Shown here one piece after another: positions 11,601 through 20,402 of a stretch of 64,000 bases of DNA. The position numbers and the translations under genes are program-made. The DNA is taken from assembly GCF_020832325.1 (NCBI RefSeq), contig NZ_JAFIEU010000050.1, positions 163,942 through 227,941 of the forward strand. Reading direction: 5' to 3'. Each line of letters starts with the position of its first letter. Positions within the stretch are counted from its first letter, which is position 1. The notes below the pieces were generated by a model that did not search any database, was not told where the DNA came from, and was given only the letters and a program-made list of their open reading frames with translations. Origin of the DNA: Lunatimonas sp. GTDB taxonomy: Bacteria > Bacteroidota > Bacteroidia > Cytophagales > Cyclobacteriaceae.

Positions 11601-11882
11601 TATGAACGAAGTAACGTAGAGGCAGCCCTATACGATGCCTCCTTTGTTAAGTTAAGGGAAGTAACCTTGGGAGTGAATATTCCTGCGGCTGCAATGGGCA
11701 GGCTGCCTTTTCAGGAGGCTAGGCTTTCTTTGGTCGGCAGAAACCTGTTTTTATGGACTGAAAACCCTCACTTCGATCCGGAAACCATGTCCATGTCTGG
11801 AGGCACCCTTATTCCAGGCGTAGAGGACATGGCATTTCCATCTACCAGAAGCATAGGGTTTAACCTTAACCTTAAGTTTTAA
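8625..11882 (+). CDS. SusC/RagA-family TonB-linked outer membrane protein
   Basis: Signal peptide MKHVLHKEG...LLFTLMAHAGLHAQ; carboxypeptidase-regulatory-like domain VGGKITESGSGDPVLGASVLIKGTTRGTVSNMDGNYEL; plug with VVDGVPISN and VLKGPAAAALYGSRAANGAILITTKSG. Start moved from 8487 to 8625. Confidence 0.95.
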   Translation: MKHVLHKEGKKPICSLCRIFLLGLLFTLMAHAGLHAQSRMVGGKITESGSGDPVLGASVLIKGTTRGTVSNMDGNYELEVPGTDAVLVISYIGFSTQEITVGNQNLINVSLQYSSEDLSEVVVTALGVERETKALGYSVQAVDGDRFTEARETNVVNSLSGRVAGVQVTNSSSGIGGSARVTIRGESSLNINANQPLFVVDGVPISNSIVGASGSGTLEVDYGNAAGEINPDDIASVSVLKGPAAAALYGSRAANGAILITTKSGKNKKGLGVTINSNTTFESPLTMPQWQDKYGQGNNGLFSFVNGRGGGLADGVDESWGPAMDAGLMIPQFDSPRNVAGFRGGDLNAPAGSTINPTPWVAQPNNINDFFQTGVTLSNNVAIAAGSDKSNFRFSWTNLDQTGIVPNTDLKRNTIAMNGMTQITDKLTLNTAINYQNSISGNRPSISYGTESLMYLWIWYGRQVNTRSLRDYWMPGMEGVQQFNYNYNYHDNPYFTVYENTNGQSKDRVFGNVMANYQFTDKLSLMVRTGLDLFNDLRDRKRAFSTQRFPRGAYREDMVYFSERNSDFLLTYSETGKSNWTYTVSLGGNQMVQENRFQQTVAPQLLIPNIYNFTNTAVNLQVNQFRSEKRINSLYGFGQIGYKNVLFLDVTGRNDWSSTLPVNSNSYFYPSVTMSAVISDMIEMPAAFSFFKLRGAFAEVGNDTDPYSLTNVFNPEIAWGSVQIKSESNRLTNANLKPERTASYEFGTDIRFLKGRLGLDVTYYDNRTRNQIIPIELDISTGYASRIINAGEIQNHGLEVMVNGTPIQKANGISWNVSANFTRNRSRVLELTEGLDIYSMVGRNGANIQARVGERMGNIYGRGFERVEDPNSPYFGQIIHNTSGTPLTGAAVKKWGNYNPDWMLGIQNTLNYKRFYLGFLFDIRYGGIVVSRTKTIGSTSGQLAETLLGRENGYDLTQEGNGIISPGVIRTADGSFIPNDRKISSRDWHNRYYERSNVEAALYDASFVKLREVTLGVNIPAAAMGRLPFQEARLSLVGRNLFLWTENPHFDPETMSMSGGTLIPGVEDMAFPSTRSIGFNLNLKF

Positions 11883-11901
11883 CCTCTGAACATTGAAAAT
11901 C

Positions 11902-13452
11902 ATGAAGATACTAACAAAAATAAGCTGTATCCTGACCGCGATGGTTCTGTTGGTTTCCACAGGCTGTGATCAGGATTTCGAAGAAGTAAACCGTAATCCA
12001 AACAACCCGGAGGTAGTTTCTCCTGCTTTGCTGCTTCCCCATATTATCCGGGTTGCCAGCAATGAGATTGTAGGAAAATCTTGGGGTTTGGGAAATGTGG
12101 TAGTGCAGTATTCCGCCAAGATTCAATTTACCAACGAGGATCGGTATAATTGGGGACCTCAAGGAAACCCTTATAGCGTGTTTTACAATGCCATGAGGGA
12201 TGTGAACAATGTAATTATCTTAGGGGAGGCTTCTGGGCAGACCAACTACGTGGGAGCTGCCTTGGTGATGAAATCCCTGATGTACGCATTTATGACGGAT
12301 GCTTACGGAGATTTACCTTTTACGGAGGCGACTAAAGCCAAAGAAGACATCAATTACCCGAAATTTGACCGGCAGGAGGTCATCTATCAGGGTATTTTGA
12401 ATGACTTGGCACGTGCCAACCAACTGCTGGGAGCTTCTGGTGGAACCATGGAAGGCGACATCCTTTTTGGGGGAAATGTAACCAAATGGAAAAAGCTGGC
12501 GAACTCGCTCCGCCTAAGGGCGTTGATGAGGCTGTCCAAGCGGGTAGATCCCTCTTCAGCCATGCAGGCCATCGTGGGAGATCCGACCGGAAGCCCGATC
12601 ATTCAAGGAAATGAAGACAATGCCGCTTTACAGCACCTACCGGACGTGCCTAATCAACACTACCTGTTCACTACCCGTTCCGGGTCGTTTGACGAATACC
12701 GGCTGAGTACCACGATGGAACGTGTATTGAAAGACTATAACGACCCTAGGCTGTTTGTATATGCACAGCCAACAACGGAGTCGGGCGCAGGTTTGGTAGG
12801 GGATCCGGAAGATTATGCCGGTGTACCGAATGGTCTTGCAGATGAAGATGCGTACGGATACTCTCCGACGGGAGATCCCAATAAGGGCGGATCAAACTAC
12901 ATTTCTAACATTGGAATGCTTTTCTCCTGCCTGCAATGCTCTCCCTTTGCCTCGCCGACCGGATTTCAAACCATGTTGATGAGTTATTCAGAGGTGCAGT
13001 TTATTTTGGCCGAAGCCAGGGAAAAAGGCTATATCACTACGGGCGATGCGGAGACCTATTACCTCAACGGGATTCGTGCTTCATTTGACTACTACGAAGC
13101 CAGACTGCGGGCAGCTAACCTTACTCCCATAGCCAACGTGACCCAACCTGAGTCATCGTATTACCAACAAGCAGCGGTCGCCTATTCCGGATCGCAGCAA
13201 GAGAAACTGGTGAAGATAGGAACCCAAAAGTGGCTAGCTCTCTTTTTCAATGGAATGGAAGGTTGGTACGATTGGCGTCGAACTGGGATTCCGGCAATCA
13301 GTCCGGGTCCGGCAGCGTTCTTCGATTCTGTTCCCAGAAGGTTTATGTATCCGACAGGTGTACAAGCACTTAACCGCGACAACTACCAAGAAGCTGTTGC
13401 CCGTCAGGGTGCTGACGTAATCACCACGCGGGTATGGTGGGATGCGCAATAG
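11902..13452 (+). CDS. SusD/RagB-family outer membrane lipoprotein
   Basis: Lipobox VSTGC; SusD-like C-terminus QKWLALFFNGMEGWYDWRRTGIP; directly after SusC. Confidence 0.92.
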   Translation: MKILTKISCILTAMVLLVSTGCDQDFEEVNRNPNNPEVVSPALLLPHIIRVASNEIVGKSWGLGNVVVQYSAKIQFTNEDRYNWGPQGNPYSVFYNAMRDVNNVIILGEASGQTNYVGAALVMKSLMYAFMTDAYGDLPFTEATKAKEDINYPKFDRQEVIYQGILNDLARANQLLGASGGTMEGDILFGGNVTKWKKLANSLRLRALMRLSKRVDPSSAMQAIVGDPTGSPIIQGNEDNAALQHLPDVPNQHYLFTTRSGSFDEYRLSTTMERVLKDYNDPRLFVYAQPTTESGAGLVGDPEDYAGVPNGLADEDAYGYSPTGDPNKGGSNYISNIGMLFSCLQCSPFASPTGFQTMLMSYSEVQFILAEAREKGYITTGDAETYYLNGIRASFDYYEARLRAANLTPIANVTQPESSYYQQAAVAYSGSQQEKLVKIGTQKWLALFFNGMEGWYDWRRTGIPAISPGPAAFFDSVPRRFMYPTGVQALNRDNYQEAVARQGADVITTRVWWDAQ

Positions 13453-13475
13453 AGCGTAAGCGTTGAAGATTATCT

Positions 13476-13518
13476 TGTAAGAGAGGTCATGGGCCATTTG
13501 CCCGTGACCTCTCTTACA
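13476..13518 (+). terminator. Strong intergenic hairpin (terminator or processing structure) after susD-like gene
   Basis: TGTAAGAGAGGTCATGGGC-CATTT-GCCCGTGACCTCTCTTACA, 19-bp stem with one T-G pair, no T-tract. Confidence 0.6.
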
Positions 13519-13590
13519 TAAACGGTTTTGAAGTACTTGCTTCACTGCGTTATATTTAGATAGTTAACTTGGTTAACAGTTGATAAACTT

Positions 13591-16140
13591 ATGAAAGACT
13601 CAAGAAGAGATTTTCTCAAAAAGGCGGCAGTATTTACAGGTGGAGCCAGTTTGTGGTCGTCCTTCCCCGCCTCGATACAGAAGGCAATGGCCATCAATCC
13701 TGAAAAAGGTTCCACGTTTATGGATGCAGAGCACATCGTGGTTCTCATGCAGGAAAACAGGTCCTTTGATCATTGTTTTGGAAAATTGAAGGGGGTGAGG
13801 GGTTTCAACGATCCCCGCGCAATTCGCCTGCCCAACCAGAATCTAGTATGGCTTCAGAGTGATAAGCAGGGGAATACCTTTGCTCCATTTCGCTTTAACA
13901 TGAAGGACACCAAGGCCACGTGGATGAAGGATATTCCGCACTCATGGGAAAACCAGGTAGACGCTCGAAACGAAGGCAAATACGACGGATGGATAGAAGC
14001 CAAGCGGTCTGGAAGAAAGGAGTTTGCGCATGTTCCAATGACTATGGGCTTTTACGAGCGCGAGGACATTCCCTTTTACTATGCCTTTGCCGATGCATTT
14101 ACCGTTTGCGATCAACATTTCTGTTCTTCACTTACAGGTACCACTACCAACCGGAATTATCATTGGACAGGTAAAACGCACGGAGCCCCAGGTGACAAAC
14201 CCAAGGTTCGGAATTCAGACATCGGGTATTCCAAGGAAGTGAACTGGAATACCTTTCCGGAGCGATTGGAGGACCATGGGATTTCTTGGAAAGTGTATCA
14301 AAACGAGGTGAGCCTAACCACTGATTTATCGGGAGAAGATGAGTCGTTACTGGCCAATTTTACCGATAATAACCTGGAATGGTTTTCCCAGTTTAAGGTG
14401 CGTTTTACGCCAGGGCACTATGCATTCCTAAAGAGAATGGAACAGGAGCTGCCCGCTGACATTCAATCCACCGAGCGCAAGCTCCAGGAAGCACAGGGAA
14501 GCAGCAGAGTAGAACTGGAAAAGGAGCTTGCAAAGAAGAAGCAGCTGTTGGATGAGGTTTTGGAATCTCTAAGAATATGGAATCCAGAGAACTTTGAAAA
14601 GCTTTCTGAGCGGGATAAGTCGTTGCATCAGCGGGCGTTTTCTGTTAATACAGACGATCCGGACTACCACTCTACAGAAACACTTTCATACAAAGATAAT
14701 GGCGAAACCAGAGAGGTGAAGATTCCTAAGGGAGATATTTTCCATGAGTTCCGCAAAGATGTGGCCGCCGGTACATTGCCTACGGTTTCTTGGCTGGTAG
14801 CTCCTCAAAAGTTTTCAGATCATCCCAGTGCACCTTGGTATGGGGCGTGGTATGTGTCTGAGGCATTGGATATACTTACTCAGGATCCGGAGGTTTGGAA
14901 GAAAACCATTTTTATCCTTAACTACGATGAAAATGACGGGTACTTTGACCATATTCCACCTTTTGTACCACCTAAACCCGGAGATCCCAAAACTGGAAAG
15001 ATGTCCGATGGATTGGATGCGACGGGTGAATACGTAACCCTTCAGCAGGAATTGGAGACCCCCGGGATGAAGCCCGAGAATGCCCGGGAAAGCCCTGTGG
15101 GATTGGGATATCGGGTGCCGCTGGTAGTGGCCTCCCCATGGTCCCGTGGCGGTTGGGTCAACTCCGAAGTGTGTGACATCACTTCTGTAATCCAGTTGAT
15201 GGAAGTAATTCTGTCGAAAAAAACAGGACATGTGATCAAGGAAACCAATATAAGTGAATGGCGCAGAGCGGTATGCGGAGACCTAACCTCGGTTTTCAGA
15301 CCATACGATGGCGAAACGTTCGACATACCGGATCTAGTCAATAGGGAGGAACACGTTAAGGCGATCTATAATGCAAGCTTTAAAGATATACCGGACAACT
15401 TTAAGTCGTTAAGTGCCGCTGAAATCAATCAAGCGAACCTTAACCCCCGAATGTCACCCTGGTTGCCTAAGCAGGAGACAGGGACAAAGCCATCGAATGC
15501 GCTGGCCTACGAGTTGGAAGTGGACGGTGGACTGGATAGCCGAGCGAAGGAAGTAATCGTACGTTTTGCGGCTTTAGACAACCTGTTCGGTAAACGTGCG
15601 CTCGGAGCTCCATTCCAAGCTTATGTACGGAACTATGGTATAGACAGAGGATTTGAGCCTCTATCGGTTTGGTCTTTTGCTGTGAAGGCTGGAGATAGCT
15701 TTGCCTACTCATGGGCGTTGGAGGAATTTAGACAGGGCGCCTATGAGATTGAAGTACTGGGGCCTAATGGATTCTACCGCCACATGACTGGTGAAGCCAA
15801 TGACCCGAGACTCAGTGTCCGGGCTGCATACGAGAAAGCCAACCGTTTTAGTACCGAGGGTCGGGTGAAAATTCATCTAACCAATCAAGGTGACTCCAGG
15901 ATCTCGCTTCTGATTAAGGACAACGTCTACCAAGAAGGAGGAAAGAGGCTGAATCTTTCCGCTGGAAAAACCGAGGTAGTGTCTTTCGATGCCTCCAAAA
16001 GCTATGGATGGTACGATTTTTCCATTACTTGCGAAGGGTATACAATGTACAAGCGTCAGTATGCGGGTAGAGCGGAATTTGGTGGCCCTTCCCGAACTGA
16101 CCCCTACATGGGTGGAGAGACTTCGCTGCCATTAGGTTGA
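13591..16140 (+). CDS. phosphocholine-type (PlcN/PlcH-like) phospholipase C, Tat-exported
   Basis: 849 aa; SRRDFLKKAAVFTGGASL Tat signal; AEHIVVLMQENRSFDHCFGKLKGVRGFND; FILNYDENDGYFDHIPPFVPP; YRVPLVVASPWSRGGWV; C-terminal DUF756-like region. Confidence 0.9.
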   Translation: MKDSRRDFLKKAAVFTGGASLWSSFPASIQKAMAINPEKGSTFMDAEHIVVLMQENRSFDHCFGKLKGVRGFNDPRAIRLPNQNLVWLQSDKQGNTFAPFRFNMKDTKATWMKDIPHSWENQVDARNEGKYDGWIEAKRSGRKEFAHVPMTMGFYEREDIPFYYAFADAFTVCDQHFCSSLTGTTTNRNYHWTGKTHGAPGDKPKVRNSDIGYSKEVNWNTFPERLEDHGISWKVYQNEVSLTTDLSGEDESLLANFTDNNLEWFSQFKVRFTPGHYAFLKRMEQELPADIQSTERKLQEAQGSSRVELEKELAKKKQLLDEVLESLRIWNPENFEKLSERDKSLHQRAFSVNTDDPDYHSTETLSYKDNGETREVKIPKGDIFHEFRKDVAAGTLPTVSWLVAPQKFSDHPSAPWYGAWYVSEALDILTQDPEVWKKTIFILNYDENDGYFDHIPPFVPPKPGDPKTGKMSDGLDATGEYVTLQQELETPGMKPENARESPVGLGYRVPLVVASPWSRGGWVNSEVCDITSVIQLMEVILSKKTGHVIKETNISEWRRAVCGDLTSVFRPYDGETFDIPDLVNREEHVKAIYNASFKDIPDNFKSLSAAEINQANLNPRMSPWLPKQETGTKPSNALAYELEVDGGLDSRAKEVIVRFAALDNLFGKRALGAPFQAYVRNYGIDRGFEPLSVWSFAVKAGDSFAYSWALEEFRQGAYEIEVLGPNGFYRHMTGEANDPRLSVRAAYEKANRFSTEGRVKIHLTNQGDSRISLLIKDNVYQEGGKRLNLSAGKTEVVSFDASKSYGWYDFSITCEGYTMYKRQYAGRAEFGGPSRTDPYMGGETSLPLG

Positions 16141-16193
16141 TTGGACCTAGTCTCAGGCAAGGCGTCATTCCGCTACCACTAGATCCACAAATC

Positions 16194-16235
16194 AAAAATC
16201 CGTCATCTCAAGGAATTGAGACGACGGATTTTTTT
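16194..16235 (+). terminator. Rho-independent terminator after phospholipase C
   Basis: AAAAATCCGTCATCTCAA-GGAA-TTGAGACGACGGATTTTTTT; one internal mismatch. Confidence 0.88.
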
Positions 16236-16407
16236 ATATTTTTGGCCCAAGCGGTTCCTTTAACCGACCTATTATTTCTATATTTAATTTTTGTTTGGTT
16301 TTTTGCCTGCAAAATATGCCGCGTGGTCGTGATGACAGCGTTTGAGTGAATCACAAAATTAAAGCGTATCAGTAACAAGTAGTAGTGGTGGGTGCTAAAA
16401 GGTTCAT

Positions 16408-17412
16408 ATGGTGAGGTTTATCAGTTGTGATTGGGGAACGACATCCTTTCGGTTGAAGTTGGTGGACACTGCCGACCTCAAGGTGCTGTCGGAGATTTCC
16501 AATGAAATGGGAGTGGCTAAGGTAAATCGGATGTTTTTAGATTCCTTGGTTGGTAAAGGCCCTTCACGGGAGGATTTTTTCAAAGAAACACTGGCAAAAG
16601 GCCTAAATGAACTTCAACAGGCGTCGGGTGAGGACTTGTCGGGACTCATGATCATTTGTTCAGGCATGGCATCCTCCAGTATAGGGTTGCGCGAGTTGGC
16701 TTTCACGCCGATTCCTTTCAATGTGTCTGGGAGAGACTTAAACATGGATTTCATAGGAGTTACAGATGCCTTCCCCAATTCACTGATCCTTCTCTCAGGT
16801 CTAAAGAGCGATTGCGATGTAATGAGGGGTGAGGAAACCCAACTAATCGGTATTATCCAGGATTATAAATCATTTGGAGGAGATGGAGTGTTCATTTTCC
16901 CAGGGACCCACTCCAAACACATTACGGTTATCGATGGACACGTGGTGGATTTTACCACCTACATGACCGGTGAAATGTTTGAGGTGGTGGGACAGCACAG
17001 CATTTTAAGAAACAGCATTTCAGCCAATTCGGATCTTTCGGTAGCGGATCATTTGGCGGCTTTTCGCAAGGGGGTACGTGAGGGATATAGCGAGCCTTTG
17101 TTATCCACGCTATTTAAAGTTCGCACGCAGGAGTTGTTCAACACCTATACACCTGAGCAAAATTACCACTACCTGAGTGGAATATTGATAGGGAGTGAAT
17201 TGAAAAACCTCGCAAAGGACTCTGGGTTTCCAACGTACCTCTGCGGCACCTCAGGTGTGTTTTATCCCTATCAACTTGCTTTTGAAACGTTAGAACTTCT
17301 TGCAGTGACCATTTCCAAAGAAATGGTAGAAAAGTCCGTGGTTTCCGGCCAGTATAAAATTTTCAATCAAAACTTAAACCATGAACGAAGCATTTTCTTG
17401 GGAAGCTTTTAA
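16408..17412 (+). CDS. dgoK: 2-dehydro-3-deoxygalactonokinase
   Basis: 334 aa; ISCDWGTTSFRLKLVD, LIICSGMASSSIGLRELAFTPIPF, FIFPGTHSKHI. Confidence 0.88.
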   Translation: MVRFISCDWGTTSFRLKLVDTADLKVLSEISNEMGVAKVNRMFLDSLVGKGPSREDFFKETLAKGLNELQQASGEDLSGLMIICSGMASSSIGLRELAFTPIPFNVSGRDLNMDFIGVTDAFPNSLILLSGLKSDCDVMRGEETQLIGIIQDYKSFGGDGVFIFPGTHSKHITVIDGHVVDFTTYMTGEMFEVVGQHSILRNSISANSDLSVADHLAAFRKGVREGYSEPLLSTLFKVRTQELFNTYTPEQNYHYLSGILIGSELKNLAKDSGFPTYLCGTSGVFYPYQLAFETLELLAVTISKEMVEKSVVSGQYKIFNQNLNHERSIFLGSF

Positions 17413-18025
17413 TAAGATGCCCTTGGTGGGCATTTTGCGAAATATGCCTCCCGAAACCCTGGAGGAAATAGCCAAATGTATGATCAAGGCGGGGATATCC
17501 ACCATGGAAATCACCTTCAACACCCCAGGTGCCTTACAGTCCATCCGGGAGATGGTCGATAAATTCGGTGATAAGTTGAATATCGGTGCCGGAACCATTT
17601 GTACGCTGACCGAGATGCATCAAGCGTTGGATGCGGGTGCACAGTTTATCGTGATGCCCATCTCAGATGAGGACGTGATCAATTTTTGCGTCATCCACAA
17701 AATACCGGTTTTTCCAGGCGCGTTTACCCCAACGGAGATTTATAGATCGTGGCAGATGGGGGCGACGATGGTTAAAGTGTTTCCTGCCAACGATTTGGGA
17801 CCAGGCTATATCAAAGATGTATTGGCTCCTTTAAATGAAATAAAGCTGATGCCTACCGGTGGAGTTACGCTGGAGAATCTAGGAGACTTTTTCAAAGCAG
17901 GAGCATCCGGTGTAGGCCTAGGAGGGGGCTTGGTTCCCAAGGATCTGGTCAAGGCAAAGGACTGGAAGGGTTTAGAGAAATTGATGTCTAACTTTGTTCG
18001 AATGTATAACAAAAGCACCCTCTAA
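17381..18025 (+). CDS. bifunctional 4-hydroxy-2-oxoglutarate / 2-dehydro-3-deoxy-phosphogluconate (or phosphogalactonate) aldolase
   Basis: 214 aa; MEITFNTPGAL, GAGTICT, FPGAFTPTEI, VKVFPA, LMPTGGVTLEN. Overlaps dgoK by 32 nt. Confidence 0.92.
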   Translation: MNEAFSWEAFNKMPLVGILRNMPPETLEEIAKCMIKAGISTMEITFNTPGALQSIREMVDKFGDKLNIGAGTICTLTEMHQALDAGAQFIVMPISDEDVINFCVIHKIPVFPGAFTPTEIYRSWQMGATMVKVFPANDLGPGYIKDVLAPLNEIKLMPTGGVTLENLGDFFKAGASGVGLGGGLVPKDLVKAKDWKGLEKLMSNFVRMYNKSTL

Positions 18026-18062
18026 GCAGCTCAGTCGGTAATCCGAAAAACCCAAAATACCC

Positions 18063-19424
18063 ATGGATCAAACGATTTATCTTTTTATCATCACCTCCCT
18101 CTCCATTCTATTGTTACTGGTTTTGGTGATGAAGTTGAAAGTACACGCTTTTATTTCGCTCCTTTTGGCAAGTACCTTTGTGGGTTTGGCCTCTGGAATG
18201 CCCTTTATGGACCTCATCACCAATCTTCAGAAAGGGATGGGGGATATTTTGGGTTTCATCACCATTGTGGTGGGTTTGGGTGCGATTTTGGGCAAGTTGC
18301 TAGAGGTGTCGGGCGGAGCACAGACTTTGGCCCATTTTATCATCAAAGGTTTTGGCGAAAAACGGACGACTTGGGCACTTATGTTAACAGGCTTCATTGT
18401 GTCCATACCGGTGTTTTTGGATGTTGGGTTTATCATTCTGATTCCGCTGATTTATGCACTCACGAAAAAGTCGGGACTTTCCATGTTGCACTATGCAATT
18501 CCTCTGCTTGCAGGGATGGCTGTTACCCATGCGTTTATTCCTCCAACACCCGGCCCAGTTGCGGTTGCAGAAATCATCAACGCCAACCTGGGCTGGATGA
18601 TCATCTTTGGCGTGGTGGTAGGATTGCCCTGTTCCATTATAGCTGGACCCATTTTCGGCAGGTACATATCCAAGAAAATCTTTGTGCCGGTTCCATCTCA
18701 CATTGAATTTAAAGCAGATGCGGAAACGCCGCTGAAAAGTGATTTTTACATGATCGCATTTGTCATAACATTGCCACTACTGCTTATCTTGCTGGCTACT
18801 ACGAGTGGAATGTTGGTGGGTCTCGGGTACTTGGATGGAGAACATTTCTTGGTGGGGCTAGCCCAGTTTATTGGACATCCGTTTATGGCGCTTACCGTAG
18901 CTACATTGATCGCATCCTATTTTCTGGGATTTAAAAAGGGCTTTAAAGCAAAGCAGTTGCTGGAGTTTTCCGATAAAGCTTTGGCTCCTGCGGGTTTGAT
19001 CATCGTGATCACCGGAGCTGGTGGCATGTTCAAGCAGATCTTGGTAGAAAGTGGGGCGGGAGAGGCACTTGCGCAGGTTTTTATCGAATACAATGTCGCT
19101 CCCATCGTGATGGCCTATGTGATAGCAGTGGTGATTCGGGTCATTCAGGGATCCGCCACGGTGGCGATGGTTACAGCTGCAGGGATGATTGCTCCAGTCA
19201 TCATGGGCTTGGAGTATTCAGAACCTATGAAAGCGCTGATCGGGATAGCGATCGCTGCAGGTTCATGCATCCTTTCCCATGTGAATGACAGTGGGTTTTG
19301 GTTGGTCAAAAAATACCTAGATATTTCCGAAAAGCAAACGCTGCAGACCTGGACCGTGATGGAAACCATCATCTCTCTCAGTGGTTTTCTTATCGTGTTG
19401 TTGCTATCTTTCTTTATTTCGTAA
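18063..19424 (+). CDS. GntP-family gluconate/sugar-acid:H+ symporter
   Basis: 453 aa multi-TM; AFIPPTPGPVAVAEIINANLG, RVIQGSATVAMVTAAG, HVNDSGFWLVKKYL. Confidence 0.92.
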   Translation: MDQTIYLFIITSLSILLLLVLVMKLKVHAFISLLLASTFVGLASGMPFMDLITNLQKGMGDILGFITIVVGLGAILGKLLEVSGGAQTLAHFIIKGFGEKRTTWALMLTGFIVSIPVFLDVGFIILIPLIYALTKKSGLSMLHYAIPLLAGMAVTHAFIPPTPGPVAVAEIINANLGWMIIFGVVVGLPCSIIAGPIFGRYISKKIFVPVPSHIEFKADAETPLKSDFYMIAFVITLPLLLILLATTSGMLVGLGYLDGEHFLVGLAQFIGHPFMALTVATLIASYFLGFKKGFKAKQLLEFSDKALAPAGLIIVITGAGGMFKQILVESGAGEALAQVFIEYNVAPIVMAYVIAVVIRVIQGSATVAMVTAAGMIAPVIMGLEYSEPMKALIGIAIAAGSCILSHVNDSGFWLVKKYLDISEKQTLQTWTVMETIISLSGFLIVLLLSFFIS

Positions 19425-19444
19425 ATTTATAAAAACCCAAACCT

Positions 19445-20281
19445 ATGAAACTCTACAGAACAGAAAACGGAATCGTTGCTGAAAAGGCTGCAAAATTTTA
19501 CCCCCTTTACGAGGAAAACTGGGACACTTTTATCAATGATGACGCACTCTTTGACAAGCTAAATAAACTGCTGGGAGATAGGGAACCCTCTGCCGATGCC
19601 GAGGCATCCATACACAATGCGATACTCCCCCCTGTTCAAAGCCAGGAAATCTGGGCCAGTGGAGTCACCTATTTCCGTAGCAAATTGGGTCGGCAGGAAG
19701 AAAGTAAAGACAGTGGTGGAGCTACCTTTTATGAGTTGGTGTACCACGCAGACCGACCGGAATTGTTTATGAAAGCTTCTGGCCATCGCGCTGTTGGTCA
19801 TGGCGACAAGGTTCGTATCCGTAAAGATTCTACCTGGGATGTGCCCGAACCTGAGCTTACACTCGTGATAACTTCTTCTGGGAAAATCGTGGGTTATACC
19901 GTGGGAAATGACATGAGCTCTCGTAGTATTGAGGGCGAAAACCCACTTTATTTGCCACAGGCCAAAATTTACGACGGATCTGCTGCGGTGGGCCCCTGTA
20001 TTCTCGTTACCGAAAATCCATTATCGCCTAACACTCAAATTAGTCTCACCATCCGGCGGGGAGGCCAGATTGCCTTTGAAGATACCATTGCCATTTCACA
20101 GATTAAGCGCAAATTTGAGGACCTGGTTAGGTACCTCTTTTTGGAATATACCTTTCCACATGGTGCTTTGCTGATGACAGGTACGGGCATCGTACCGGAC
20201 AGTAGCTTTACCCTCGCAAGTGGTGATGAAATCAGCATTGCGATCGAAGGTATTGGAACCCTGACCAATGAAGTGGCATAA
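19445..20281 (+). CDS. fumarylacetoacetate hydrolase-fold protein, resembling 2-keto-3-deoxy-sugar-acid dehydratases
   Basis: 278 aa; VTYFRSKLGRQEES, YHADRPELFMKASG, WDVPEPELTLVI, VGYTVGNDMSSRSIEGENPLYLPQAKIYDGSAAVGP. Same operon as dgoK, aldolase and GntP. Confidence 0.82.
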   Translation: MKLYRTENGIVAEKAAKFYPLYEENWDTFINDDALFDKLNKLLGDREPSADAEASIHNAILPPVQSQEIWASGVTYFRSKLGRQEESKDSGGATFYELVYHADRPELFMKASGHRAVGHGDKVRIRKDSTWDVPEPELTLVITSSGKIVGYTVGNDMSSRSIEGENPLYLPQAKIYDGSAAVGPCILVTENPLSPNTQISLTIRRGGQIAFEDTIAISQIKRKFEDLVRYLFLEYTFPHGALLMTGTGIVPDSSFTLASGDEISIAIEGIGTLTNEVA

Positions 20282-20313
20282 AACACTTAGAACCTCTACA
20301 GGCCGGTAGGTTT

Positions 20314-20367
20314 AGTAGAAGCCCTCGATGCGTACTGTTTTCCTGCCTTTGGCAAAGGGCTTCTACT
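20314..20367 (+). repeat. Long-range perfect inverted repeat with nested hairpin
   Basis: AGTAGAAGCCC (20314-20324) and GGGCTTCTACT (20357-20367) flank 32 nt containing TGCC-TTT-GGCA. Confidence 0.65.
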
Positions 20368-20402
20368 GACTACTGAATTCGAATCTATCTATTTATTGCA
20401 TA

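Noticed and set aside
14815-15341. Antisense ORFs in the phospholipase C gene
   Set aside because: Overlap a complete, motif-supported phospholipase C; shadow ORFs.
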